DNA of 64,000 bases from Janthinobacterium sp. J1-1 (GCF_030944405.1 NZ_CP132339.1:5828001-5892000); one strand, 5' to 3'. Numbered from the stretch's first letter, positions 32,708 through 42,785 are shown. Program-made: numbers and translations. Notes: generated from the sequence alone by a model not told the origin.

Positions 32708-35700
32708 TGCGCGACCTGCACGTTGGCGTTCGGACTCTCGCCAAACATCTCGGGCGCATACATCGCTTCGATGCGCGTGGCAGGCAGGCTGAAGTCACCC
32801 GCATTGTTCAGGCGCACCGTATATTCCACGCTCCACGTGCCCTTCGGCACATAGGCGTAATAGGCGCGGAAGGCGTCGAAGGCGCGCTCCTCGTAGGTGG
32901 GCCAGACCCGGCCCGCCACTTTTTCGCCGGCCGTGGCCAGTGCCGAATCGCGGCCCAGGCCATTGCCCAGCACGCTGGCGCTGGCCGGGATCGGATCGCC
33001 GACCACCACCCAGCTCATGTCGGCCTGGGCCGACAAATCCAGGCGCACGCGGTAGACGTCGCCACGCGACCATTTGCCGGCCGTTTTCCGCTCGACCGCC
33101 GTGACGGTTTTTTTGATCGTGTAGCCGCTAGCCAACGGCGCCTTGAGCGGGATCGCCGCCAGGCTTTGCACGGTGGCCCAGGGCTTGCCGCTACCGCTGT
33201 TGGCCAGGCCCAGGGTATCCTTGCCGGCCGGCCAGGCCTGCAACACAGGGCCCAGCTTGTCGGCGTTGTTCCACACCAGCGTTTGGGTATCGCTGCCCAG
33301 CTTGGCGGCGACGGCGCCCGTGACTGGAGTGGACTCGAACTTCGCTGAAAATTTCGCGATCGCCAGGGTGCCCCAGGCATTGGCCACCGTGGTGTCCCAG
33401 CGGCCCTTCTTCTGGCGGCCCAGGCTACCGCGCATCAGGCGGCCGATATCGTCTTTCCAGGCCGGCTCGTCCAGCACGGCCAGCAGCAGGCGGTTGGCGT
33501 TGACGTCGCCGGACACCATCAGCCACCACCAGTTGTCCTTGCGCTCGGTGGAAAAGCCCATGGTCGTGCCCTGGAAGTTCAGGCGGCCACGCAAGATCTG
33601 CTGCGCTTCGGCCAGCAACACGTCGCGGCGCGCCAGCTTCGGCGTGCGCCGCAACAGCAGCGACCAGTCGATCACGGCCGAGGTCGGCCACAACTTCGGA
33701 TCGATGCTGATCGATTCGAGCGCATCGGGCGGCACCTTGCCCGAGCGCGACAGCGCTTCCAGCGCCGCCAGCTTGCGCACCGCCAGGTCGTTGGTGGCCA
33801 GCGCCGCATGGCGCACGATACGCCCCTGCACGAAAGCGGTGAGGGCTTCCTCCATGCGGTTCTTCACCTGCTGCGGTATCGCATAGCCCGCTTCCGCACT
33901 GGCCGCCAGGATATACGCGGTCAGGCTGTCGCTGCCCTGCTCCATCGACGGGAAATATTTCAGCAAGCCATCCGCATCGAGATAGGCCGGCAGCTTGGCC
34001 ATGGTGGCCTGCCACAGGGTTTTATCCCCCAAGGCGATGGCTTTCGAGCTGCTCTGCTCGAAGCAGGTGTAGGGGTAGGCCTGCATGTATTCGCGCACGC
34101 CGGGCAGGTCGCCACCGAGCCTGGCGGCAAAACTGGTCTGGATGCCGCCACGGCCCGGCAAGGCGCCGGCTGGCAGTTGCACGGGAAGATTGAGCGGCTG
34201 GTCGAGCTGCACCAGGGTCGCCTGGTAAGTACGCACCGGCGTGGCCTGCATCACTTTCTGCGTGATCTTCAGCTGATCGGTGCGCCCGCCGGCTTTCGCG
34301 CTGACTTGCCACACGACGCCGGCCGCGCCCATAGCCACCTGGTAGTCCCAGCCCGTCTCGCGCGCTTCGCCGGCCGCCAACGTGAGACTCTGGCGCGGCA
34401 GCGCCTTGCCGGCGGCGCTGGCATTGAGTTCCACGTTCAGGGAAGCCGAGGTGGTATTGCGTACCGTAAAGCCCGCGCGCAACTGATCGCCTTCGCGCAC
34501 CACCGCCGGCAGGCCGGACACAATGATCAGGTCCTGCGAGGATCGGATATCCGTGCTGCCGGTGCCAAACAACTGCTGGCCGGCGCTGGCGATGGCCACG
34601 ATGCGAAAGCCCGTCAATGAATCGTTCAGCGGCACTTGCAGCGTCGCTTCGCCCTTGGCGTCGAGCTTGACCGTGCCCTGCCAGAACAGCAGGGTGTCGA
34701 ACAGCTCGCGGCTGGCGCCCTTGCCGCCGCCACCGCCGGCCGGGAAGGCCTTGCGGCCGAAGTGGCGCTTGCCGATCACCTGCATCTGCGCGGTCGACGT
34801 TTCCACCTGCAGGCTGCGGCGCGCCATCATCGCGTCGAGCAGCTTCCAGCTGTCGTTGGGCATCAGTTCCAGCAAGCCCGTGTCGACGGCGGCCAGCGCC
34901 ACTTCGGCGCCGGCCGGCAGCGGCTGGCCATCGGCGCGGCGCACGCGCACCGACACCTCGGCCTTGTCGCGGGTCTTGTACACTTCCTTGTCGGACACCA
35001 CCATCACGCGCAATTCATGCGCCCGCCAGCCCACGTTCAGGGGGGCGATGCCCATCTTGTAGGCCGGCTTGCCCAGGTCGACCAGGGCGGTGGGCTGCAC
35101 GCCGTCGACCCTGCCGCGCACCACCAGCACCGACACATACACGTTCGGCGCGTAGTTGGGCTTGACGGGAATCGTGACCACCGGTTCGCGCCCGCTCAAC
35201 TGCCGCACATAGGTGTCGAGTATGCCTTCGCGCTCGACCGTGATCAGGGCCGTGCCGGCGCGAAACGGCATGCGCACCTGCAAGCTGGCCTGTTCACCCG
35301 GTTCATGGCGTTTCTTCTCAAGCAGCACGTCGATGCGGTCATTATCGCTGGCGTCGAACCACCAGTCGCCGCCGCCGGCCACCCAGGTGTCGCGGTTGGC
35401 CACCGCCGCGCGGCCGGCGCCATCCTGCGTGCTGGCGCGCAAAATCAGATTGCCGCTGGCGGGCGCCTTGACGTCGCACAGCAGCAGGCCTTTGGCGTCG
35501 GTCTGGCCGGTGCAAGCCTGGCCCAGCTTGACGATCTCGCTGGTGTTTTCATAGGCATAAAAGCCGCCGATCAGGCGCCGGCGGTGGGAATAACTGTTGC
35601 GCTGGAAAAAGTCGACCGCCACCGGCGCATTCGCCACCGGCTTGCCATCAAGCGACAGCACGGCCACCGTAAACTTGAATTGATCTTTGCTCAAGGCCCA

Positions 35701-38430
35701 GGCGTCGGGCTTGATGCCGATCACCACGCTTGACGGCCACAACGGCACGCGGGTGGCGACCGAGGCCGTCTCGCCATTGGCGTCCTGGAACGCCAGCTCG
35801 GCCACCAGGTCGCGCGGCGTGGCCAGCTTGGGCAGCTGGTCGACCACGATGCGCGCGCCGCCGGCCTGATCGAGATTCAAGCTTTGCGTGCGCGCCGCCT
35901 GCGCGCCGCCAGGCCGGCCATTGCCTTCATCCTGCCATTCGCCGCCATCGTCCTCCTCGTCCGTGCCTTGCCTGACCAGGCCCTCTTTCACATCGCCATT
36001 GCTGAAGCTGTAATCGGCATAGTCGGCAAACGTCACTTGCTTGTCCTGCAGCAAGGTGCGCAGCTTGACCGGCGCACCGGTGGCGGCGCCGCCGACCAGG
36101 TAGTTGATCTGCGCGTCGAGGCTGACGGACGACGCTTGCACTGCGGGGTTTTTGGGTCCCTGCAGCACGGCTTTCATGGTCGGCACGCGGAACGCTTCGA
36201 CGCGAAACGTTCCCGACGGCTTGCCGGCCATGCTGACCTGGTACTCGCCCTGCCTGGCGTCCAGCGGGATCACCCAGTCGTTCTCGGCCGAGCCACTGTT
36301 TGACCAGCGTAATGGCAGCTCGTATTTCTGCTCGCTGCCCAGGTGGGCAATCACCACCGAGGTGGCGCTGCCCGGGCCATTGCCCTTGCCCACCAGTGCC
36401 AGGCCCTGCTCCGTATGCCTGCGAATAAAATGCTTCATGTGCACGGTTTCGCCGGCGCGCAGCAAGGTGCGGTCAAATACCGTGGCCAGCAGGGTATTGT
36501 CGGCGCGCGTGTCGTCGGTGGGCAGGTTGAAGCGCCACGATTCGATGCCGCCGACCCAGTCCGACAAGGTAAACGTCATGTCGCCGCCGCTGCGCGCGCT
36601 GACAAAATAATTGGCGTTGTTCTTGCAGCCGGACCGGGCCAGCTCTTCGCGGATCTGCGCCACGCCGTTGTTATCGGTCACGTCCTGCCACAGCAGCTTG
36701 CCGGCACAGTCGCGCACCGCCACTTGCGCCCTGGCCACCGGGGCGCCCCTGTCGAGCGAGGTGACCCACACCAGCGACGATTGCGCGCCGTGCTTGAAGT
36801 GGGCCGCCATATTCGTCACCAGCGCGGCCGTGCGGACATACGCCGTGGAGGGCTTGCCCTGCACGGCCTTGCCGAGCATGGGGCTGGCCAGTTCCACCAC
36901 ATAAAAGCCGGGCTTGGCCAGCGGTATGCCGATCACCTCGAACGTTTTCTTGCCGGCCGGGCGCGGCAGTTTGATGGCGCGCGTGCCGGTCATGCCGTCG
37001 AGCACGGATTTTTTCATGCCGCCCGCATATTGCGCACTCGGCTGCCAGTACTCGCTTGCCTTGCCATCGCCGGCCAGGCGCCGCAGCCACTCGATGATGA
37101 ACTTGTCGTCATGGTCGGGCACGCGCAAGGTGGCGCCGCTGGCGCCGTCCACGCCGCCGATTTCCTTGCCTGACAGGACGGGTTCGATATTGCGCACCGT
37201 CACCGGCAGCAAGCCATCGCCTTTCGCTTCCAGGATGCCGAACGGCGCCGGGAACTTCAGCAGCGGCGGCTGCTCGCCGGTGCGCACCGTCATGGGAAAG
37301 CGCGCGCGGTTGAGCAGGTCGCGGCCGGCGTCGTCCTGCAATGTGGGCGGCAGCGCCAGCACCAGGCTGGCTTGCTCGGGAAACGGCCCCTTGAAGGTCG
37401 CTGCGGTGAGGAATTCGGCCTTTTCCTCGCCTTCGGCCAAGCTCGGCTGCCAGGTCTTGCCATCGCCTTTCAAGGTCATGGCGCGCACCAGTTCCGCTTT
37501 TACGGGCGCGGAAAACTGCACGCGCATCGGCAGGAAGGGGATGCACTGCTCTTTCGGATTGCTGCGCTGGCAGCTGAAGCGGGCCGTGAAGTCGGGCCGC
37601 GTCTTGAAGTTCAGGGTCTGCGCCTTGTCGGTGGCGATGCCGCCAGCCCCGGCACTGGCGATCCCGGCGCCCCATACCAGCGATACCTTGGCGTCGGCGG
37701 GAAAGCTGCGCTTGCACTGCAGCACGGTGACGGGCAGCGGCGGCGCGCCCTTGCCGCGCGCCAGCATGCCGCTCTTCCACTCGCTGCCGCGGGCCTTGAA
37801 GTACACGCTCAGGTAGCGGTCGAGAAAATGCTTGCGCAAGGCCAGTATCTGCTCCAGTTCCTTGCCCTGCAGCAGGCGCACGGCGATCTTTTCATTGATG
37901 CCGTCGGCGCGGCAATACGCGTTGGCGGCAATGCTGGCCTCATCCGGCACCGCATCGAGGCCCAGCACGAACACCTGGTTTTCATCGATATATCGCTGGC
38001 CGTCATGGGGCGCCGCGTCAACGATGGCCGGCCCGCCGGTGGAAAAGCGGTAGCTGGCCTGGCCCTGCACGGCTTTGCCCGCCTGGTCCTTCAAGTTGGC
38101 TTGCAAGGCAAAAGTGCAGGCCACGCCGCCCGGCAAGTCGCGCTCGAAGTCATACGCCCAGTTGCGCTCATCGGCCCAGCGCCCCGTGCCCGCCACCACG
38201 CCCGGCGCCGCCTTGCCGCAATCGATGGTGAATGGCGCGGGCAGCGCCATGTCGCCGAACGGCACCATCGGCGTGCCAAACCGCACCCTGACCTGGCGCA
38301 CGGCCTTGACGGTACCGGTGGGCGAGAAGCTTGCCACGCCGCTGTCGGCCCGGGCCAAGGGCTGCACGACGGCAGACAGCACAACACTGGCCAGGCACAG
38401 CAGCATGGACTTGGGGTGGAGGTTGGGCAC
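32704..38430 (-). CDS. bacterial alpha-2-macroglobulin (YfhM-like), thioester intact
   Basis: Periplasmic protease trap of 1908 aa. Signal peptide (MLLCLASVVLSAVVQPLARA) follows a GTG start at 38430 with AGGAG eight bases upstream. MG domains fill the N-terminal half. Thioester motif CFEQ with Cys1456 in YTCFEQSSSKAIA, matching the reactive CxEQ of YfhM-type proteins. Unlike E. coli YfhM no lipobox is seen, so it may be soluble in the periplasm. ATGA overlap with pbpC implies coupled expression: PBP1C repairs the wall while the macroglobulin traps invading proteases, the standing model for this pair. Confidence 0.92.
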   Translation of the reverse strand: MPNLHPKSMLLCLASVVLSAVVQPLARADSGVASFSPTGTVKAVRQVRVRFGTPMVPFGDMALPAPFTIDCGKAAPGVVAGTGRWADERNWAYDFERDLPGGVACTFALQANLKDQAGKAVQGQASYRFSTGGPAIVDAAPHDGQRYIDENQVFVLGLDAVPDEASIAANAYCRADGINEKIAVRLLQGKELEQILALRKHFLDRYLSVYFKARGSEWKSGMLARGKGAPPLPVTVLQCKRSFPADAKVSLVWGAGIASAGAGGIATDKAQTLNFKTRPDFTARFSCQRSNPKEQCIPFLPMRVQFSAPVKAELVRAMTLKGDGKTWQPSLAEGEEKAEFLTAATFKGPFPEQASLVLALPPTLQDDAGRDLLNRARFPMTVRTGEQPPLLKFPAPFGILEAKGDGLLPVTVRNIEPVLSGKEIGGVDGASGATLRVPDHDDKFIIEWLRRLAGDGKASEYWQPSAQYAGGMKKSVLDGMTGTRAIKLPRPAGKKTFEVIGIPLAKPGFYVVELASPMLGKAVQGKPSTAYVRTAALVTNMAAHFKHGAQSSLVWVTSLDRGAPVARAQVAVRDCAGKLLWQDVTDNNGVAQIREELARSGCKNNANYFVSARSGGDMTFTLSDWVGGIESWRFNLPTDDTRADNTLLATVFDRTLLRAGETVHMKHFIRRHTEQGLALVGKGNGPGSATSVVIAHLGSEQKYELPLRWSNSGSAENDWVIPLDARQGEYQVSMAGKPSGTFRVEAFRVPTMKAVLQGPKNPAVQASSVSLDAQINYLVGGAATGAPVKLRTLLQDKQVTFADYADYSFSNGDVKEGLVRQGTDEEDDGGEWQDEGNGRPGGAQAARTQSLNLDQAGGARIVVDQLPKLATPRDLVAELAFQDANGETASVATRVPLWPSSVVIGIKPDAWALSKDQFKFTVAVLSLDGKPVANAPVAVDFFQRNSYSHRRRLIGGFYAYENTSEIVKLGQACTGQTDAKGLLLCDVKAPASGNLILRASTQDGAGRAAVANRDTWVAGGGDWWFDASDNDRIDVLLEKKRHEPGEQASLQVRMPFRAGTALITVEREGILDTYVRQLSGREPVVTIPVKPNYAPNVYVSVLVVRGRVDGVQPTALVDLGKPAYKMGIAPLNVGWRAHELRVMVVSDKEVYKTRDKAEVSVRVRRADGQPLPAGAEVALAAVDTGLLELMPNDSWKLLDAMMARRSLQVETSTAQMQVIGKRHFGRKAFPAGGGGGKGASRELFDTLLFWQGTVKLDAKGEATLQVPLNDSLTGFRIVAIASAGQQLFGTGSTDIRSSQDLIIVSGLPAVVREGDQLRAGFTVRNTTSASLNVELNASAAGKALPRQSLTLAAGEARETGWDYQVAMGAAGVVWQVSAKAGGRTDQLKITQKVMQATPVRTYQATLVQLDQPLNLPVQLPAGALPGRGGIQTSFAARLGGDLPGVREYMQAYPYTCFEQSSSKAIALGDKTLWQATMAKLPAYLDADGLLKYFPSMEQGSDSLTAYILAASAEAGYAIPQQVKNRMEEALTAFVQGRIVRHAALATNDLAVRKLAALEALSRSGKVPPDALESISIDPKLWPTSAVIDWSLLLRRTPKLARRDVLLAEAQQILRGRLNFQGTTMGFSTERKDNWWWLMVSGDVNANRLLLAVLDEPAWKDDIGRLMRGSLGRQKKGRWDTTVANAWGTLAIAKFSAKFESTPVTGAVAAKLGSDTQTLVWNNADKLGPVLQAWPAGKDTLGLANSGSGKPWATVQSLAAIPLKAPLASGYTIKKTVTAVERKTAGKWSRGDVYRVRLDLSAQADMSWVVVGDPIPASASVLGNGLGRDSALATAGEKVAGRVWPTYEERAFDAFRAYYAYVPKGTWSVEYTVRLNNAGDFSLPATRIEAMYAPEMFGESPNANVQVAQ

Positions 38431-38856
38431 GGGATGGCTCCTGGCAGGACAGCTGACAATGCGGAAAAAGCAGACTGGTCGGGCGAGGCTGGCTATAACA
38501 CTGTTGTATAAGTTATCAAGCTCGCCATTGTTGTTAATATACATCGGTCGGCATGGCCCAGTCGTACGATAGACGCCTGTGCCCTCTGGTGATTTCATGC
38601 CGCGTAGTGAAAAGGACTAAACAATTTAGTGCTTAAAAATGTTGTATTTGTCTCAGTTTTGCAACACCATTGATATACAACAATCCTTTGTGCGCTAACG
38701 CACCGACCGGTTGAACTCGGAAACGTATTCTCCAATCCAACAGCAGTGCATCTCAAACAAAACATGCGCATCTGGAATTGTTGTCGCAGTAGAACGCAGA
38801 CCATCTAGTCGTTTGATGTGTTAAGAAAAAATCTCTATTAACGTTGGGAGTTACTT
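38431..38856. other. 426-bp divergent promoter region
   Basis: Between the alpha-2-macroglobulin and OmpA genes, AT-rich, with repeated GTTGTAT/ATACAAC stretches and the CRP-like site at 38689-38704. A 69-codon minus-strand frame in it is not convincing. Confidence 0.5.
38689..38704. promoter_or_regulatory. CRP-geometry palindrome, site 3
   Basis: TGTGCG-CTAA-CGCACC, 153 bases upstream of the ompA GTG start, the same distance seen for site 10 before the Lmo0937-family gene. Confidence 0.5.
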
Positions 38857-39885
38857 GTGAATAATTTAAAAAAAATCGCCGTTGCCGCCGCCGTCTTGTG
38901 CTCGTCCTTCGGTGCACAGGCTCAGGAAATCAATCCATCCTGGTACATTCAACCAAGCATTAATGCTTCGAAACCAGATTCGGATTTCTCTTCCGACAAA
39001 ACCGGCTATGGCGCTGGTCTGCGCTTTGGTAAGCCAGTTTCGCCACAGTGGGACATGCAGTTTGGTACCACCTACACCCGTTCGAAAGACAATGGCAACC
39101 GCTACCAGCAAAATACGCTGGGCGTCGATGGCCTGTACTTCTTCACCCGTAATCCAGGATTCGCTCCGTTCGTCGTCGTCGGCGCCGGCATGCAGCGCGA
39201 CAAGGACAACGGTCCTCTGGGCGAACGCAGCAAGAGCTCCCCATACGCCAACCTGGGCCTGGGTTTCCAGAGCAAGCTGACCGACCAGTGGTCGACCCAG
39301 TTGGACGTGCGCAATGTGCATGGCTTCCTGCGCGGCAATACCTTCCCACAAAGCAAATCGAGCAACTGGTATGTCAACGTCGGCCTGAACTACGCTTTCG
39401 ACAAACCGCCGGTCGCCGCCCAGCCAGCCCCACCACCGCCGCCACCAGTGCGTGAAGAAGTCGTCGTGGTTCCACCACCGCCACCACCGCCACCAGCACC
39501 ACGCTTTGAAAAAGTGACGATGGCCGCGACCGAACTGTTCGCGTTCGACAGCGCCAAGCTGGCTCCGACCCAGACCAAGCTGGACGAAATCGCCCGCGTG
39601 CTGAGCGCAGCACCGGATGTCAACAACGTGGTCATCAGCGGCTACGCCGACCGTATCGGTTCGGCCAAGTACAACCAGAAGCTGTCGCAGCAACGTGCTG
39701 ATTCGGTCAAGGAATACCTGGTTGCCAAAGGTGTTGCCGCCAACCGCCTGAGCGCCGAAGGCAAGGGTTCGACCAATCCAGTCGTTACTTGCGATAACAA
39801 GAAACGCGCTGACCTGATCAAGTGCCTGGAACCGAACCGTCGCGTTGAAGTCGAGCAAATCACGATCGAGCGCCGCGTACGATAA
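38857..39885 (+). CDS. OmpA-family outer-membrane protein
   Basis: 342 aa. Signal peptide MNNLKKIAVAAAVLCSSFGAQAQ, then an eight-strand-type barrel domain with aromatic strand ends (GDYF-like repeats; QNTLGVDGLYFFTRNPGFAPFVVVGAGMQ). A proline-rich hinge (PPPPPPVREE... PPPPPPPPAPRFEKV) connects to the peptidoglycan-binding OmpA domain with SGYADRIGSAKYNQKLSQQRADSVKEYLV and RRVEVEQI. The start is GTG 38857 with GGGAG upstream. A strong terminator follows. Anchors outer membrane to the wall. Confidence 0.93.
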   Translation: MNNLKKIAVAAAVLCSSFGAQAQEINPSWYIQPSINASKPDSDFSSDKTGYGAGLRFGKPVSPQWDMQFGTTYTRSKDNGNRYQQNTLGVDGLYFFTRNPGFAPFVVVGAGMQRDKDNGPLGERSKSSPYANLGLGFQSKLTDQWSTQLDVRNVHGFLRGNTFPQSKSSNWYVNVGLNYAFDKPPVAAQPAPPPPPPVREEVVVVPPPPPPPPAPRFEKVTMAATELFAFDSAKLAPTQTKLDEIARVLSAAPDVNNVVISGYADRIGSAKYNQKLSQQRADSVKEYLVAKGVAANRLSAEGKGSTNPVVTCDNKKRADLIKCLEPNRRVEVEQITIERRVR

Positions 39886-39913
39886 TTACGTTTGTTAGTG
39901 GTACGCCACTGTT

Positions 39914-39940
39914 AAAAAAAGGGGCCGCGGCCCCTTTTTT
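39914..39940 (+). terminator. rho-independent terminator
   Basis: AAAAAAAGGGGCC-GC-GGCCCCTTTTTT after ompA, bidirectional in form. Confidence 0.85.
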
Positions 39941-39956
39941 CCATTGAAAGCCACGC

Positions 39957-40904
39957 ATGACTATTTCTAGCCGCAATCCCCGCCTGGCCAGGCTGGCGCC
40001 GCTGGGCAAGACGATGCGCAGCGTCATCGTCTGCTCCGTTACCGAATGGCTGGAACACCGCGCGTCCAGCAAGGGCGCCGCGCTCGCCTATTACACTCTG
40101 TTTTCCGTCGCTCCCATCCTCGTGCTGGTGATCGCCATCGCCGGCTTTTTCTATGGCCAGTCCGCCGCGCGCGGCGAACTGATGGCCCAGCTGCAAGGCT
40201 TGCTCGGCACGCAGGGCGCCGAAGCGATCCAGCTGGTGCTGGCCGGCGCCCAGAACCACGACCAAGGCCGCATCGCCACCCTGATCGCCGGCGCCCTGCT
40301 GCTGTTCGGCGCCACCAGCGTGTTTGCCGAGCTGAAGGCCAGCCTGGATGAAATCTGGCAAGTACCGGCTCTGAAGGAATCGGGCGCCTGGGACATGCTG
40401 CGCACGCGCCTGCTGTCGTTTGGCCTGGTGCTGGTGCTGGCCTTCCTGCTGATGGTGTCGCTGGTCATCAGCGCCGCCATGGCGATCCTGGAAAATTACT
40501 GGGAAGGACACTGGAAAGACGCCGCCGTGCTGTTTTCCGTCCTGTCGAACCTGATCGGCTTCGGCGTGATCGCCTGCCTGTTTGCCGTCATCTACAAAAT
40601 GCTGCCGCGGGTGCGCCTGTCGTGGCGCGACGTGATGATCGGCGCGCTCGGCACGGCCTTCATGTTCTCGCTGGGAAAATACGCGATCGGCGTGTACATC
40701 GGCAACAGCGGCGTGGCCAGCAGCTATGGCGCGGCCGGCTCGCTGGTGGCGCTGCTGATCTGGATTTACTACTCGGCGCAGATCTTTTTCCTCGGCGCCG
40801 AATTCACGCGCCAGTTCACCTTGCAACTGGGCAGCATGAAAGACGCACCGAAAACGGAAGATGGCGACCTGGTGACAAAAGTATTGAAGCGGCACCAGTC
40901 GTGA
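39957..40904 (+). CDS. YihY/BrkB-family inner-membrane protein
   Basis: 315 aa with about six spans. YihY/virulence-factor-BrkB signatures: EHRASSKGAALAYYTLFSVAPILVLVIAIAGFFYG, GATSVFAELKASLDEIWQVP and YKMLPRVRLSWRDVMIGALGTAFMFSLGKYAIGVYIGNSGVASSYGAAGSLVALLIWIYYSAQIFFLGAEF. Transport or envelope role not established. RBS GAAAG. Separated from ompA by a terminator, so its own unit. Confidence 0.9.
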   Translation: MTISSRNPRLARLAPLGKTMRSVIVCSVTEWLEHRASSKGAALAYYTLFSVAPILVLVIAIAGFFYGQSAARGELMAQLQGLLGTQGAEAIQLVLAGAQNHDQGRIATLIAGALLLFGATSVFAELKASLDEIWQVPALKESGAWDMLRTRLLSFGLVLVLAFLLMVSLVISAAMAILENYWEGHWKDAAVLFSVLSNLIGFGVIACLFAVIYKMLPRVRLSWRDVMIGALGTAFMFSLGKYAIGVYIGNSGVASSYGAAGSLVALLIWIYYSAQIFFLGAEFTRQFTLQLGSMKDAPKTEDGDLVTKVLKRHQS

Positions 40905-40925
40905 TGTGATTAACAGCACCACGCA

Positions 40926-40951
40926 AAAACGGCACCCGAGGGTGCCGTTTT
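40926..40951 (+). terminator. rho-independent terminator
   Basis: AAAACGGCACCC-GAG-GGTGCCGTTTT after the YihY-family gene. Confidence 0.8.
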
Positions 40952-41164
40952 CCGTCATGCGCCAACAGTCGGATAAAGCCACTGTCGCCCGCAAAGGCTC
41001 CCGGGCCAAGCGGACCTGAAAAATGTCGAGGGCAAGGCGCAGCGACGAAGACAGTACGCATGTACGGCGAGGAGCTGCAACGCCGCCATCGGCATTTTCT
41101 CGGGCCCGCGCCTTCGGCCCGCCATTTTCAGTAATCCGACAACATTGTTGGCATCACTGGTGGT

Positions 41165-41194
41165 GTCGGGTTACGCCCTTCGGGCTAACCCGAC
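41165..41194. repeat. intergenic hairpin repeat
   Basis: GTCGGGTTA-c-GCCC-TTC-GGGC-TAACCCGAC, a 13-pair hairpin with one bulge between the convergent YihY and AI-2E genes. Its form is that of a dispersed proteobacterial intergenic repeat, and the preceding 150 bases (from about 40990) look like another repetitive unit. Copies elsewhere cannot be checked here. Confidence 0.5.
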
Positions 41195-41203
41195 CTACCC
41201 CAC

Positions 41204-42391
41204 CTACTCTCCCAGCAACTCCGCCACCACTTCCATGCCCTGCACGCGCTCGGCCACCACCTTGACGATGACGATGATGGGCACGCCCAGCAACAAGCCC
41301 CAGACGCCCCACAGCCAGCCCCAGAACAGCAGGCTCACAAACACCGCGGTCGGGTTCATGCGGGCGATGCGCCCGGTCATCCAGGTGGTGACAAAGGTCC
41401 CGACCAGGGTGGCGATGCCGAGCGAGGTGGCCATCACCAGCAAGACCATCTCCAGCGATTCGAACTGCAGAAAAGCAACCAGGCCGGTGGCGATGGTGAT
41501 CAACAGAGGGCCGAAATAGGGAATGATGTGCAGCAAGCCGGCCATGATGGCCCAGGCGCCCGCATTTTCCAGGCCGATGAAATGCAGCACCACCCACATC
41601 AGCAGCGCCAGCAAGACATTGGTGACCAGCAGCATGAACATATAGTTCTGGATCGAGGTGTTGATATCTTCCAGGATATGCACGGTGACTTTTTTGCGGC
41701 TCAGCGACGGCCCTGTCAGCTTGACCAGCTTGCGCTTGAAGGTATCGCCCGACAGCAGCAAAAAGAACACCAGGAAAATCACCATGGTGGCCTGGCTGAC
41801 AAAACCCATCAGGCCCAGCGAACCGGCCCATACCCAGTCCATGATCTTGAAATTCGGGCCTTCGGCGGCGGCGGCGCGGCGCACGTTGCGGCGCGCTTCG
41901 GCGCCGGCGGCCACCTGCTCGATTTCATTGGCCACCGCCTGCATCTTTTGAAACGTGCTTTCCTTGCCGCCCGTGTTGGCGGCGATCAGGCGCGCCAGCT
42001 TGTGCGTGGCGGCCGGCAATTCTTCGACGATGGATTCGAATTCACCCTGCACGCGCTCGATGACGACGATGGAGCCGAACAGGATCAGCGCGGTGACCAC
42101 GGTGGCGCCGATGGCCCGCGGCAAGCGGATTTTCTCCAGCCAGGCGACGAGCGGATTGAGGGTATAGGCAATGAAGATGCCGAAGATGACGGGTATCAGG
42201 AATTTCTGCGCCCACTGCAGCGCATAGACAACACTCACAGTGGCGATGATGCCGAGCGCCAGGCCACGCGCATTGACATGCAGCGGCAGGCGCAAGGCGG
42301 GGTCAAGCTGAGGCTCCACAGGCGTGCTTGCAGGTGGCTCGGCAGGAGCGGCGGCAACCGGCTTGGGAGGAAGTTCGGCTGGGTGGTTCAT
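41204..42391 (-). CDS. AI-2E family (PerM/YdiK-like) transporter
   Basis: 395 aa inner-membrane protein with about eight spans in the AI-2E-transporter arrangement: paired spans near the N-terminus (LALGIIATVSVVYALQWAQKFLIPVIFGIFIAYTLNPLVAWLEKIRLPRAIGA), a soluble stretch about 110-190, and spans towards the C-terminus including AGLLHIIPYFGPLLITIATGLVAFLQF and FWGWLWGVWGLLLGVPIIVIVKVVAERV. Family members carry autoinducer-2, Na+/H+ or other solutes, so substrate is unassigned. The N-terminus is proline-rich (PPKPVAAAPAEPPASTP). Confidence 0.9.
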   Translation of the reverse strand: MNHPAELPPKPVAAAPAEPPASTPVEPQLDPALRLPLHVNARGLALGIIATVSVVYALQWAQKFLIPVIFGIFIAYTLNPLVAWLEKIRLPRAIGATVVTALILFGSIVVIERVQGEFESIVEELPAATHKLARLIAANTGGKESTFQKMQAVANEIEQVAAGAEARRNVRRAAAAEGPNFKIMDWVWAGSLGLMGFVSQATMVIFLVFFLLLSGDTFKRKLVKLTGPSLSRKKVTVHILEDINTSIQNYMFMLLVTNVLLALLMWVVLHFIGLENAGAWAIMAGLLHIIPYFGPLLITIATGLVAFLQFESLEMVLLVMATSLGIATLVGTFVTTWMTGRIARMNPTAVFVSLLFWGWLWGVWGLLLGVPIIVIVKVVAERVQGMEVVAELLGE

Positions 42392-42473
42392 GAGACTCCC
42401 GCTACGGTCTGTGGATGGCCAAAGCGCCTGCCATCATGGCAGGCGCTTCGGCGGGACGGACAATGACTTGAAA

Positions 42474-42785
42474 TTACTTGACGCGAATATCGTTCTTGAC
42501 CGATTTCACGCCTTTGACGCCGCGGGCGATTTCGCCGGCTTTGGCGGCATCACCTGGCTGGGCAACGAAGCCGCTCAGCTGTACCACGCCCTTGAAGGTT
42601 TCGACGTTGATTTCGGTGGCTTTCAGGGTCGGCTCGTTGATGATGCTGGCTTTCACCTTGGTGGTGACCAGTGCGTCGTCGACGTATTCGCCCGTGCCTT
42701 CCTTGGTTGGGGTCGAAGCACAGCCAGCAACGGCGAACAGGGAAGCAACGAACAGGCCGGTAGCGATAGATTTGGTGAATTTCAT
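42474..42785 (-). CDS. BON-domain lipoprotein (OsmY-like)
   Basis: 103 aa. Signal and lipobox MKFTKSIATGLFVASLFAVAGCAS, then one BON domain: DDALVTTKVKASIINEPTLKATEINVETFKGVVQLSGFVAQPGDAAKAGEIARGVKGVKSVKNDI. BON domains bind phospholipid and are typical of osmotic and envelope-stress proteins. ATG 42785 follows AGGAAA; the upstream eight codons are not needed. 80 bases downstream of the 42866 gene on the same strand, so they may be co-transcribed. Confidence 0.88.
   Translation of the reverse strand: MKFTKSIATGLFVASLFAVAGCASTPTKEGTGEYVDDALVTTKVKASIINEPTLKATEINVETFKGVVQLSGFVAQPGDAAKAGEIARGVKGVKSVKNDIRVK

Noticed and set aside
38595..38804. 69-codon minus-strand frame before ompA
   Set aside because: Cys/Phe-rich, no ribosome site, overlaps likely promoter DNA.
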